Positions 21,896-32,410 of a DNA stretch of 64,000 nucleotides are shown here, one piece after another. How positions within the stretch are numbered: position 1 is the stretch's first letter; the number at the start of each line of letters is the position of its first letter. The stretch lies in NCBI GenBank assembly GCA_030762895.1, contig CM061063.1:52097196-52161195 (forward strand), given 5' to 3'. Origin of the DNA: Sophora flavescens (taxonomy: Eukaryota > Streptophyta > Magnoliopsida > Fabales > Fabaceae). The translations under genes and the position numbers were made by a program. The notes beneath the pieces were generated by a model. The model did not search any database. It was not told where the DNA came from and saw only the letters and a list, made by a program, of their open reading frames with translations.

Positions 21896-23315
21896 TTATG
21901 TTGTTTCATTGGGGACAATGTATGTTTTAAGTGTGGGGGAGGGAACCAATTGTAGCTTTGTTTTGTGTTTGGTTGGTCTTGTTTTTCTTTTAGCTCTTGA
22001 ATAAATTGTGTGAGTCTTTGGTTGGTGAGCTTGATTGGTTTTGATTGATTTGGCACAGATTGCTTGCATGATTTATGTGATGATTCCCCCTAGGTTGAAA
22101 ATTAGGTTGAAAAAAAATTGTGTTTTTGAAAAGTGATCCCCATGAAAAAATTTTGAAAACTGAACTTTGAGATATTTTGTTGTGATGGCATGATTTATGA
22201 TAAGTTTGGGGTGAAGGGAAGCACACACTAGGGATAGACTCTCTGTCAAACAATTTGAAAAAATGTCCAGGTGAGGATTTGAGCCTCCAACATGTTTTTG
22301 ACTGTGAGAATCACTTTTGGATTGCACTTGCCCGAATTTGCTTGAATCTCTTCTTGGTTTGCATGTTTATGTGTTTGCTTCAGATGATATAGGCATTTTC
22401 TTTGTAAATAACCACTTGGCCTAAAATAACCATCCCTAATGCATGTTTCCTAGTTAGCCCCTTTGAGCCTAATTAGCCTATTGTTTCTTGTTGACCTTAT
22501 GTTATAAGCTAAAATCTGGAAAACCATGTTAACCCGATCTTAGGATTAGGAGAGCATGGAATCTTAACAAGAGAATGTTTGCAAGAAACTAAGTTTGGGG
22601 TGGCTACAAGGTGTAATGTGTTGTTTGGGATTGAAAGGAAAAAAATAATAAAAAGGTTGGAGCCAAAGGCAAAAAAAAAAAAAAAGAAGAAAAAAAAAAG
22701 TCAAAAAGGCTATTTGAATAAAAAGGCTGTAGTCACCCAAGGTAAATGAAAAATTAAAAAAAGGAACTTGAGTGGAAATTCAAAGTGTAAAAAGCTCATG
22801 CTCTCTTAGTTCCTAGGTCTTCAGCCTAGTACCCTTGTATATCCTACCCTTAGCCAGGCCCCATTACAACCTTAAAAGACCTTTTGATGTTGCATGCATG
22901 TTTTCTGTGGGAACCATTTTGATATGAAAATCAAATTCATGGGAAGTGCTCTTAAAAGTGAAATTGAGTGAAATGTTGATAACCTAGACAAACTGAGCGA
23001 TTGAGTGAAACACTAAATGCCCTTGTGAGGAAGGCGATTGTTTGAATTTGGTGATCTCCCTCTTGTGTGTAACTTGGATCCCTTGCTTAGATTAATGATT
23101 GCTTGAATGATGAAATTCTCAATTGTTTAGAGTGAATGCATGTGGGGATTGCTTTGTTTGAAAGGGGGGAACATTGAAGGAAAAACTGTTTTGGTGAATT
23201 GCTTGAAATTTGTGCAAAGTTGATTGAATCCTTTAAGCTTGCCATGTCTTGAGTCTTTTTGAATTTTGAGTTGTAGTTTACTTGGGGACAAGCAAAGTTT
23301 AAGTTTGGGGTATTT
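21896..23315 (+). other. 3' non-coding region, hairpin and polypurine tract of the Athila-type element
   Basis: No env-like or other long frame is seen. It starts with a purine run, GTGTGGGGGAGGGAACC (21931-21947). AAGTTTGGGG motifs follow at about 22202, 22591 and 23301, with an A-rich tract at 22630-22760. It ends in a hairpin (TTTACTT 23277-23283, AAGCAAA 23290-23296, loop GGGGAC) followed by the polypurine tract at 23297-23315 next to the 3' LTR. The other four members keep the same blocks. Confidence 0.85.
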
Positions 23316-24600
23316 TGATAAGCCTCTGGCTCATCTAGTTTCATTGCTAGTATGACCAGGGTTTTGTGCTAATTATATCTCATTTTCACCCAAATTAGAT
23401 TAGATTGTCCTCAAGCAAGGTTTTGAGTCTCTAAAGTAGTTTTAGGTTAATTTAGCCAGTTTTGAGTCAAATAAAGCACTTATGGCTATTTTATTGTTTT
23501 CAGGTTAACTTAGAAGTTAAGGGAATAAAGAAGCAGGGGAAATTGCAATCCTGGAGTTGTTCGCCTCGCGAGAGTCTCCTCGCCACGCGAACCTGAAAGC
23601 CAGCTGAACAACAAAATGTCATCCTCTCTGGTTCGCCCCACGAACAACACCTCGCCTCGCGACCCTGATGGCTGACTGTTCCAGAAAAATGCAAGATTTC
23701 TGTGTCGCCTCGCGAATCCATCTCTTCGCCACGCGAGCCTGGAAGTCAGAAAGCATCACGGTTATACTCTTCAATTCCTCGCCACGCGAGCAGTATTTCG
23801 CCCCGCGAGAAGACCAAACGTTGCAGACTCTTCATAATATTCGCCTCGTGAGTGAGGGTTCGCCTCGCGAGTAGGCGCAGTTCCTGAAGAATATAAATGG
23901 CTGTTCTGGGCAGATTAGAACGACTTTTGATTCTCCATAGTTTTTACATATATTCTGGGTGTATTTCGTTTTTATGGAGAACTAATTTTCTTGGATTAGT
24001 CTACTGTAATCGATTTCCACTACACTTGAGGTTTTGTAATTCCTGTTTTGTATGCTTTTCCCTTTTCAATACTATGCTATATATTTCTGTTTGTTTAATT
24101 CAGGAGTGTATAGTGTTGTGTTGATTTGTTTCGGTGATGTTATGTTCCTATATTGAATCACGTTTGTTTAATTCGCGTGTGTTCGTTCATGTTCGTTTAG
24201 TTCATGAGGGCTTAACCCCGTTTGTTTAATTCGGTAATAGGAACATATATCTCGTAGTAGCGATTTCGTTTGTTAATTGTTGCTACAACCGAAAGGGGAT
24301 TAGAATCTGCTTAGGGCTTGGAATTTACATGAACCGATGATAGTTGGGAAATCGAGAACAGTAGATTAATCGTCTTTAGTTATTTGATAATCTTTTAAAC
24401 TGCTTTGTTTTCATTGATTTGTTTATGCTTTGTTTTCAAATTGAATTTCAATCCAACCCCCCCCCCCCCCCCCCAAAAAAATGATTTTTGTGGCAAATAA
24501 CAATTCAAGAGTCCTTGTGAGACGATACTCGAGTTGTCGCCCCCTAAACTACATTTTTACAAACCGTTCGCTTTTTGGCGCGTGCGCGACAGCGCGACCA
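23316..24600 (+). repeat. 3' LTR of the Athila-type element
   Basis: 1285 bp, TGATAAGCCTC to GCGACCA. The palindrome array spans about 23561-23871, with TATAAA at 23892-23897. A C18 run is at 24457-24474, the same length as in the 5' LTR. It is directly followed by the second copy of the TTAC target site. Confidence 0.95.
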
Positions 24601-26496
24601 TTACCATCAAATGCAACATGGAAGGAAGACAGTTTACCTTGGGCGTCGGAGATTTCTCCGACGTAATCATCCTTATCGTAGATTGAGAAATGCTTTCAAT
24701 GGACTTTCGAAGAATGAAATTGCTCCGGTGGCCTTGACTGGAGAGAAAGTTTATGAAAGGGTGAACAACACTAATGTTATCTATGGGAAGACCCAGAAGA
24801 AGGCTACAGAGAAGAAAATATGGACGAAGTGGTCGATCTTCTTTGATCTTACATACTGGTGCAAGCTTGATGTAAGACATTGTATTAATGTGATGCATGT
24901 GGAGAAAAATGTGTGTGACAGTTTAATCGGAACGCTTCTCAACATTCAAGGCAAGACAAATGATGGTGTGAATGCTCGTCTGGATATAGTTGCGATGAGT
25001 ATATGAGAGCAGTTAGCTCCACTTAAAGTGGGGGATAAGAAGACTTATTTGCCCCCAGCATGTCATACTTTATCAAAAAAAGAGAGAAGAAGTTTATGTG
25101 AATGTCTACGGGGAGTCAAAGTGCCACAGGGTTACTCTTCAAATATCAAAAGACTTGTCTCAATGAAAGATCTCAAATTAGTTGGCTTAATGTCTCATGA
25201 TTGTCATGTCTTGATGCAACAACTACTACCGGTGGCCATTCGTGACATATTTCCTAAAAAAGTCAGACATGCCATTACTAGGTTATGCTTATTCTTTAAT
25301 GCTATATGTAGCAAGGTCATTGACACTAAAAAGTTGGATGACTTGGAAAATGAGGCAGCCATTATCTTGTGCCAATTGGAGATGTATTTTCCACCTTCAT
25401 TTTTTGACATCATGGTTCATTTGATTGTTCATCTAGTGAGGGAGATTAGATTGTGCGGCCCCGTTTATTTAAGGTGGATGTACCCAGTTGAGCGATACAT
25501 GAAGATCTTGAAAGGATATATGAAGAATCCACACCGTCCCGAAGCATCTATTGTTGAAAGGTATGTTGCAGAAGAAGCTATTGAGTTTTGTACAGGCTAC
25601 ATGTCAGAAGCGGAACCTGTAGGCTTCCGAAGTCTCGTCACGAAGGAAGATATGATGGTAAGGGTTCACGAGGTATCACTGTTAAGAGCATGGATCGGGA
25701 GGAAGTGCTTCAAGCACATTTGTATATATTGAATAACACTGATGAGGTTGAACCATACTTATGTGAGCACAAAAGCATCATCAATGAAACTTACCCTAGA
25801 ATGAATGAAAAATTGTGTTTGAACAAGCATAACAAGACTTTCTTGAACTGGTTTAAAGAAAAAATTGCAAAGGATGGTATTGCTTCTGATACATTAAAAT
25901 GGCTAGCACAGGGGCCTAACTTTGATGTCATATGCTGGAGTGGGTACGATATCAATAAGTTTTCCTTCTATACAAAGTCCCAAGATGACAAAAGTACTAT
26001 GCAAAACAGTGGGGTTATGGTCGTCGCTGAGTCCATGAATTTCTCTAGTTCGAAAGATAAAAACCCTGTTATGGCATCCGTTTCATACTTTGGAATCATC
26101 GAAGAGATATGGGAGGTTGATTACACAAAGTTTAGAGTACCTGTTTTTAAATGTCAGTGGGTCGACAGTAACAATGGTGTGCAAACCGATGAGTTAGGAT
26201 TCAAATTGGTGGACCTTAATAAGGTAGGTAATAAAGAGGAGCCTTTCATCATGGCATCCCAAGTAAAACAAGTGTTTTATATCCGTGATCCTTCTAACAA
26301 AAGGTGGTCAGTGGTTCTCCAGGGAAAAAACATGTATAATGGTAGTGAGAGAAATCAAGATTCAACTCTTGATATTTCTGGTACTCCTTCTTTCTCAACA
26401 CGAGTGCCTAATTTCAATGAGGAAAATGAAGTGGATGATGTACATGCTACTCATAATGATCGCCATGAAGGGTTATGGGAGAATTTTACTAATTGA
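24601..26496 (+). pseudogene. CACTA TNP2-type transposase, C-terminal part
   Basis: The TNP2 frame resumes at 24605, after the duplicated TTAC, in phase with 15071 (HGRKTVY, then VMHVEKNVCDSLIGTLLN). A stop at 25004 falls in this frame, which then continues through the DUF4218-type region (FFDIMVHLIVHLVREI, YLRWMYPVERYMKILKGY). A one-base loss near 25620 shifts the frame. From there 26496 is reached through a DUF4216-type region (FKCQWVDSNNG, DELGFKLVDLN). Leaving out the insertion, the gene would code for about 1060 residues, a normal TNP2 size. Confidence 0.92.
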
Positions 26497-26500
26497 CCAC

Positions 26501-26652
26501 AAAGTAAGTTTAGTTTGAGTTATGTTTAAAGGCATATTATATGTTTACGTTGATATTTATAAGTTATGTTTACGTACGTTGATCGATATTTATAAGTTAC
26601 ATATGATATTTATCCTAACATACAAACAAGTTTTTTTTTTTGTTTAAACAGG
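26501..26652 (+). other. Possible intron between the two CACTA genes
   Basis: GTAAGT at about 26501 follows the transposase stop, and a T-rich tract ending AAACAG at 26652 precedes the second frame. In CACTA elements one pre-mRNA is often spliced into both products, so this fits an intron. It was not tested. Confidence 0.4.
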
Positions 26653-26657
26653 TATAC

Positions 26658-26892
26658 ATGGCTGATCCTGAGGATATCCCTCCTTCATGCAGCGGGTCGG
26701 AGACCCCGTCTACGGGTAGAAATGCTAAAGTATGCTGGTGAGCGTTGGAGGGCTTTTAAGGTCGACCTGGGCAGATACTATGTATTCAATCCAACATGTG
26801 AAAAGAACCCACTTTAGGTGTACCCGTTTCTTGACCAGGCGACGTGGGATCGCTTTGTTCAGAGCCGACATGATCCCGACTTTCAGGGTAAC
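26658..26892 (+). pseudogene. CACTA second gene (plant transposase Ptta/En/Spm type), N-terminal part
   Basis: From Met 26658 (ADPEDIPPSCSGSETPSTG) a frameshift at about 26732 leads into KYAGERWRAFKVDLGRYY, an in-frame stop near 26815, and YPFLDQATWDRFVQSRH. These are hallmarks of the plant Ptta/En/Spm accessory transposase family, the DNA-binding partner of TNP2. The gene is cut at 26892 by retrotransposon Y. Its middle part is absent from the window, and only a probable last exon is seen at 41590. Confidence 0.75.
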
Positions 26893-28124
26893 TGATGAGC
26901 CTCTGTTTGACTGGTTTTATAACCAGTAAAGACCTTGGCTTTGTGCTTATTTTATATCATTTTTACCCAAATTAGACTTGATTGTTCCTAAGTAGTATTT
27001 TGGGTCTGTAAAGTGTTTTTAAGTTAATTTAATTGATTTAGAGTGAATAAAGTATTTACCTTTATTTTCTATTTTCAGGTTAATAAAAAGGAATAATTCT
27101 GGAGTTTCTCGCCCCGCGAGAAGACTGTTCTCCTCGCGACCCCGAAGCTGACTGTTCCAAGAAAATGCAAAGTCTCTGGTTCGCCCCGCGAAGAAATGGC
27201 TCGCCTCGCGAGTCATCCAACCATGAAAAGTCAGAGACGATCACGGCTTGCTCGTGTGGAAGGTCACGGGCGTTGCAGTTTGGGAATTTGAAGCGTTCGC
27301 CTCGCGAAGCTATGCTCGCCTCGCGAGAAGACCAAGAGTTGCAGACCTTTCGTGTCATTCGCCTTGCGAGCAGTACTTCGCCTCGCGAGGCCTTGAATTT
27401 CAGAAGTTGTATATAAATTGCTCTATGGCAGAATGAAAGTGGGGCTAGTCAGTTTTGGCTAAGTCTCAGTTAATAGTTAGTTAGTTTTAGTCTTATTTTC
27501 TCTTCTTTTGTTTTGCTTTTGTAATGGAGAGCTAGTCTCCTAGATTAATCTACTGTAATTGGTTTCTGTTAACACTTGAGGTTCTGTATTCCATGATTAG
27601 TTGCTTTTCTCTTTTCAATGCCATGCTGTATGTTTCTGTTTGTTATTTCAGTAATATATAGTGTGGTATTGTTTCATCTCGGTGATGCTATGTTCCTATA
27701 TATAATCGCGTTTGTTATTTCGCGTGTGTTCATTCATGTTCGTTTGTTCATGAGAGCTTAACCCCGTTTGTTATTTCGGGAATAGGAACATGCATCTGTA
27801 GTAGCGATTTTCGTTTGTTAATTGTTGCTACAACCGGGAGGGGATTAGTATCTGCTTAGGATTTGCATGAACCAATGATAGTGGGAAACTGAGAACAGTA
27901 GGTTAATCGCTTTTGTTTATTTGTTAATCTCTTTTCTTACTCTGTTTTTATTTTGTTTCCTTTATTTTATTTTAATCTCAAAACCCCCATTTCTAACTTT
28001 TACTAATTTTCTGTTAATAATAACAACACCTAAAGAGTCCTTGAGAGACGATCCGAGTTGTCGCACTATACTGCATTATTTTATAATCGCTCGTTCTTTT
28101 TGGCGCGTGGCGACAGCGCGGTCA
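26893..28124 (+). repeat. 5' LTR of element Y
   Basis: 1232 bp, TGATGAGCCTCTG to GCGCGGTCA. The U3 palindromes span 27098-27390 and include the CACGG dyad (about 27239-27275). TATATAAA is at 27410-27417. Confidence 0.92.
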
Positions 28125-28129
28125 AAAAT

Positions 28130-28147
28130 TGGCGCCGTTGCCGGGGA
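28130..28147 (+). other. Primer binding site of element Y, tRNA-Asp type
   Basis: TGGCGCCGTTGCCGGGGA, a perfect match to the complement of plant tRNA-Asp 3' end, five bases inside the LTR. Confidence 0.92.
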
Positions 28148-28244
28148 CTCTGGTTTGTTGTTATTAGCAGAAAATAAAAATTAAATTAAAAAAAAAATCT
28201 CTTTTCTAGTTAGTTTTGTCTGCTTGTCTGGTTGTTTGATTGCC

Positions 28245-29424
28245 ATGGATAATTACATGTATGGATATTTGCCTAATGTTTATTATGAGCAACCTTGCAT
28301 GTATTATCCTAATTTTAGTGAGCCACCACCATACTATCCTAGCCAAGTGACCACCTCTGCACCTTCCGAATCTTCACAGAGCACCTTGGATGAGATTGCT
28401 TCAATGCTACAACAAATGGAAGAGAACAATCAACGGATGGCATACAATCTTGAATTTCAACAGAGGATGGAGGCAATGGAGGCAAGTAATCGTGAAGCCC
28501 AACAGAGGGATCAAGCTGAATCTCAAAAGTTGTGGGCTCTAATTGATCAAGTTACCGCCAACTCGGCTGCGATGCTAACTCCACAGCCCCTTGAGGAACA
28601 TAAGGATTCACAGATGGTTATTCCTGAAAATATTTTTGAAAATAATTCTGATGATAATGTTTCTGTTGATGATGATTTATGTGTTGAATCCCCTGATCCT
28701 AATGCTTGTTATTGTGACGGAACCGCTTTGTGTGTTGAATGTTTTACAGTGTTTATACTTTTCAGGAAAAATAGAAAATGCGGATCGCTTTGCAGGTTTG
28801 TTCCGTTTAGGAAACTTAGATCGGGAGGATCAAGAGGACGCCCGCTGCTCCCGTGCCTGAAGATAAAGAAGAACCTTTGGGAGTAGATGATTCAAGTAAA
28901 ACAATTGAATGTGTTGAGAGTAATGGGGTGGATGAATTGATTGAAGAATTCCCAGACATTGTAGATTTTTCTGATTCATTTTCTTGTAATATATGTACTA
29001 ACTCTAACCTTTGTGTGGTGTGTGCTGAAATTTCTGCATGTATAGCAGGTGGAAAATTTGTTAATGCAGTGGATGAAGACATTGCGAGAGTTGAAGCAGC
29101 ACCGTAACTGCTTTCTAATCGCTTTTGCCACCTCCCCCTGAGGAACCAGTGATGGAGCTTAAGCCTTTGGATTTTGCACCATGGCCGGTCCAAGAGGTTG
29201 AGCCCCACTTCTATTGGGGAGACTTTGTAGATAAAGAGGTCATCTGTGACCGGAGAGGTAGTGAGAAGTCCGCCGCACTCGGCGAGATTATTATAATTGT
29301 CAAGTGCACACCTCCGCATCAAAGCTGCAAGTTAGGGAGGCTTGGAATGAACTTCTACTCTTTGTCCATCACGTGGGCCTTATGTTACAAGCTATGGGAT
29401 CCTGGTGGAACCGCCCCTCAATAA
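28245..29424 (+). pseudogene. Short gag-derived ORF of element Y, frameshifted
   Basis: The start ATG at 28245 (context GCCATGG) is shared with element X. The first frame to 28886 holds a Tyr-rich N-terminus, a Gln/Glu-rich probable coiled coil (LQQMEENNQRM, EFQQRMEAM), an acidic stretch and the cysteine cluster CYCDGTALCVEC. A frameshift near 28850 and another break near 29107 separate the rest: CNICTNSNLCVVCAEI (about 28985-29030) and the C-terminal block FYWGDFVDKEV to LWDPGG (29210-29410). Capsid and zinc knuckle are both missing. The gene is a decayed copy of the ORF that is open in X and Z. Confidence 0.8.
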
Positions 29425-30897
29425 GATTTTCTTAACCCTTTCTCCTTAGTTTACTTTCATTTGCTTCGTTAGTTTTTGTTTGCTTTATTTCTGTTTTATT
29501 GTCAATAATGCTCCTGAATAATTTGAGAAGCTCAGGAGTTGTGTTGAGTTTGGTTATGGCAAGTTTGATGGATTTGGTTGAATTTGCATAGTTGATGGCA
29601 TGATATGTTTTGACTGTTTTCCCCTAGGATTTGAAAATTTTTTGAAAAATGATCCCCATATGATTGAAAACTGAACTTTGAGATTTTGTTATGATGACAT
29701 GATTTATGATAAGTTTGGGGTGATAGGAAGCACACACTAGGGATAGAATCTCTTTCAAATAATTTGCAAAAAAATGTCCAGGTGAGGTTTTGAGCCTCCA
29801 ACATGTTTTAAATTGTGTGAAAATCACTTTTGAATTGCACTTCCCTGAATTTGCTTGAATCTCTTTTTGGTTTGCATGATTATATGTGTGTAGCAAATGA
29901 TTTAGGCATTTTCTTTGTAAATAACTACTTAGCCTAAAATAACCAATTCCTAATGCATGTTCCTTAGTTAGCCCCATTGAGCCTGTTAGCCTGATTAATT
30001 CTTGATAACCTAATGTTATAAGCCCAAAAATCTGGAAAACCATGTTAACCCGATCTTAGGATTAGGAGAGCATGTAATCTTAGAATTGGTGCAAGAAACA
30101 AAAGTTTGGGGTGGCTACCCGGTGCAATGTGTTGTTTGGGATTGGGAAAAAGAAAAAGAAAAAAAGAAAGAAGGAAAGTGTAAAAATGAAAAAAAAAATA
30201 TAGAAAAAAAAAATTGGGAAAAAGAAAAAAAAAAGAAACAGAAAAAAAAAAAAGTAAAAGTGCAAAAATACCAGAAAGAAATAAAAAGGTTGTAGCCACC
30301 CAGAAGTGTAAAGGAAAAAAAAAATTAAGAAAGGAACTTGAGTGAATTTCAAAGTGTAAATAATGTTTCATGCTCTCTTAGTTCCTAGGGTCTTCAGCCT
30401 AGTTCCTTTGTATATCCTACCCTTAGACAGGCCCCATTACAACCCATAAAAGTCCTTTTGATGTTGCTTGCATGTTTTCTGTGGGAACCATTTTGAGATG
30501 AAAATCAAATTCAAGGGAAGTTCTCTTAAAAGTGAAAATTGAGTGAAAAGTTAGCCTGACACAAATTGAGCGATTGAGTGAAATACAAATTTCCCTTGTG
30601 AGGAAGGCAGTTGTTTGGATTTGGTGATCTCCCTCTTGTGTGTAACTTAGATCCCCTGCTTAGATTGATGATTGTTTGAATGATGAATTTCTCAATTGTT
30701 TAGAATAAATGCATGTGGGGATTACTTTGCTTGGAAGGGGGGAACATTGAAAGAAAAATTCTTTGAAAAATTGCTTGAAATCTGTGTGAAAGTTAATTGA
30801 GTCCTTAAGCTTGCCATGTTTTGCCAGGTCTTGAGTCTTTTTATGTTTTTGAGTGTAGTTTGCTTGGGGACAAGCAAAGTTTAAGTTTGGGGTATTT
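29425..30897 (+). other. 3' non-coding region of element Y
   Basis: Same blocks as 21896-23315, including AAGTTTGGGG motifs and a long A-rich tract (about 30140-30330) that produces lysine-rich shadow frames. A perfect hairpin, TTTGCTT/AAGCAAA, stands directly before the polypurine tract. Confidence 0.8.
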
Positions 30898-31499
30898 TGA
30901 TGAGCCTCTGTTTGACTGGTTTTATAACCAGTAAAGACCTTGGCTTTGTGCTTATTTTATATCATTTTTACCCAAATTAGACTTGATTGTTCCTAAGTAG
31001 TATTTTGGGTCTGTAAAGTGTTTTTAAGTTAATTTAGTTGATTTAGAGTGAATAAAGTATTTACTTTTATTTTCTATTTTCAGGTTAATAAAAAGGAATA
31101 ATTCTGGAGTTTCTCGCCCGCAAGAAGACCTGCTCGCCTCGCGACCCGGTTGACTGTTCCAAGAAAATGCAAAGTCTCCGGTTCGCCTCGCGAAGAAATG
31201 GCTCGCCTCGCGAGTCATCCAACCATGAAAAGTCGAGACGATCACGGCTTGCCCGTGTGGAAGGTCACGGGCGTTGCGGTTTGGGAATTTGAAGCGTTCG
31301 CCTCGCAGGCTATGCTCGCCTCGCGAGAAGACCAAGAGTTGCAGACCTTTCATGTCATTCGCCTCGCGAGCAAGATTTCGCCTCGGAGGCCTTGAATTTC
31401 AGAAGTTGTATATAAACTGCTCTATGGCGGGAATGAAAGTGGGGCTAGTCGGTTTTGGCTAAGTCTCGGTTAATAGTTAGTTAGTTTTAGTCTTATTTT
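30898..31499 (+). repeat. 3' LTR of element Y, first part before the gap
   Basis: It matches 26893-27499 almost base for base, including the U3 motifs (some damaged, such as GCCCGCAAGAAG at about 31116) and TATATAA at 31409. It is interrupted by the N run. Confidence 0.9.
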
Positions 31500-31999
31500 N
31501 NNNNNNNNNNNNNNNNNNNNNNNNNNNNNNNNNNNNNNNNNNNNNNNNNNNNNNNNNNNNNNNNNNNNNNNNNNNNNNNNNNNNNNNNNNNNNNNNNNNN
31601 NNNNNNNNNNNNNNNNNNNNNNNNNNNNNNNNNNNNNNNNNNNNNNNNNNNNNNNNNNNNNNNNNNNNNNNNNNNNNNNNNNNNNNNNNNNNNNNNNNNN
31701 NNNNNNNNNNNNNNNNNNNNNNNNNNNNNNNNNNNNNNNNNNNNNNNNNNNNNNNNNNNNNNNNNNNNNNNNNNNNNNNNNNNNNNNNNNNNNNNNNNNN
31801 NNNNNNNNNNNNNNNNNNNNNNNNNNNNNNNNNNNNNNNNNNNNNNNNNNNNNNNNNNNNNNNNNNNNNNNNNNNNNNNNNNNNNNNNNNNNNNNNNNNN
31901 NNNNNNNNNNNNNNNNNNNNNNNNNNNNNNNNNNNNNNNNNNNNNNNNNNNNNNNNNNNNNNNNNNNNNNNNNNNNNNNNNNNNNNNNNNNNNNNNNNN
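31500..31999. other. Assembly gap, exactly 500 N
   Basis: The round size suggests a placeholder, so the real length is unknown. By comparison with LTR 26893-28124, about 360 bases would complete a single LTR across the gap. Long open frames crossing it are artefacts. Confidence 0.95.
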
Positions 32000-32269
32000 G
32001 CTTGGATTTGCTTGAACCAATGATAGTGGGAAACCGAAAACGATGGGTTAATCGTCTTTAGTTTATTTACTATTCTCTTTAACTGCTTTGTTTTCATTGT
32101 TTTGTTTTCTTTATTTTATTTCAATCCAAACAACCCCCCAAAATTAATTTTCTGTTAATAATAACAACGCCTAAGAGTCCTTGAGAGACGACATCCGAGT
32201 TGTCGCTTCCCTATCTACATTATTTTTGTAAACGCTCGTTCTTTTTGGCGCGTGGTGACAGCGCGTTCA
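32000..32269 (+). repeat. 5' LTR of element X, last part after the gap
   Basis: It ends GACAGCGCGTTCA and is closest to 41278-41546 (same ACAACGCC, GACATCCGAG and GCGTTCA variants), not to the LTRs of Y or Z. Confidence 0.88.
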
Positions 32270-32274
32270 AAAAT

Positions 32275-32292
32275 TGGCGCCGTTGCCGGGGA
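32275..32292 (+). other. Primer binding site of element X, tRNA-Asp type
   Basis: TGGCGCCGTTGCCGGGGA, a perfect complement to tRNA-Asp 3' end. Confidence 0.92.
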
Positions 32293-32410
32293 CTCTTGTT
32301 TGTTGTTATTAGCAGAAAATAAAATTTAAAAAAAAAAAGAAAGAAAGAAAGAAAAAAAAATTCTCTTTGCTGAATTGGTTTTGTCTGTATTGTCTGGTTG
32401 TTTGTTCCCC

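Larger units (their letters stand above)
15072..24600 (+). mobile_element. Athila-type Ty3/gypsy retrotransposon, near full length, inactive
   Basis: Two LTRs (15072-16329 and 23316-24600) flank a tRNA-Asp primer site, gag, protease, reverse transcriptase/RNase H, integrase, a 1.4-kb 3' non-coding region and a polypurine tract. The target duplication is TTAC (15068-15071 and 24601-24604); a fifth base does not match. The order of domains, the FMDD reverse transcriptase motif and the primer site are typical of the Athila lineage. No env-like frame is present between integrase and the 3' LTR. At least two frameshifts and six stops disable the polyprotein. It is inserted in a tyrosine codon of the CACTA transposase. 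Confidence 0.95.
26893..31499 (+). mobile_element. Non-autonomous Athila-derived element Y
   Basis: A 5' LTR (26893-28124), a tRNA-Asp primer site, a broken short ORF (28245-29424), the family 3' non-coding region and the start of a 3' LTR (30898-31499) are present, then the assembly gap. There is no protease, reverse transcriptase or integrase. The left flank is GTAAC (26888-26892); the right flank is hidden in the gap. The beginnings of the two LTRs are almost the same, so insertion was fairly recent. Confidence 0.9.

Noticed and set aside
21896..23315. Possible env-like ORF between integrase and 3' LTR
   Set aside because: All frames are short and AT-biased; no transmembrane or signal-like frame continues.
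30086..30371. Lysine-rich (plus) and phenylalanine-rich (minus) frames; likewise 9070-9288, 38118-38456 and 45450-45671
   Set aside because: Translation of A-rich or T-rich tracts in retrotransposon non-coding DNA or AT-rich spacer.
31477..32097. Long open frames across the N run
   Set aside because: They consist of unknown bases.
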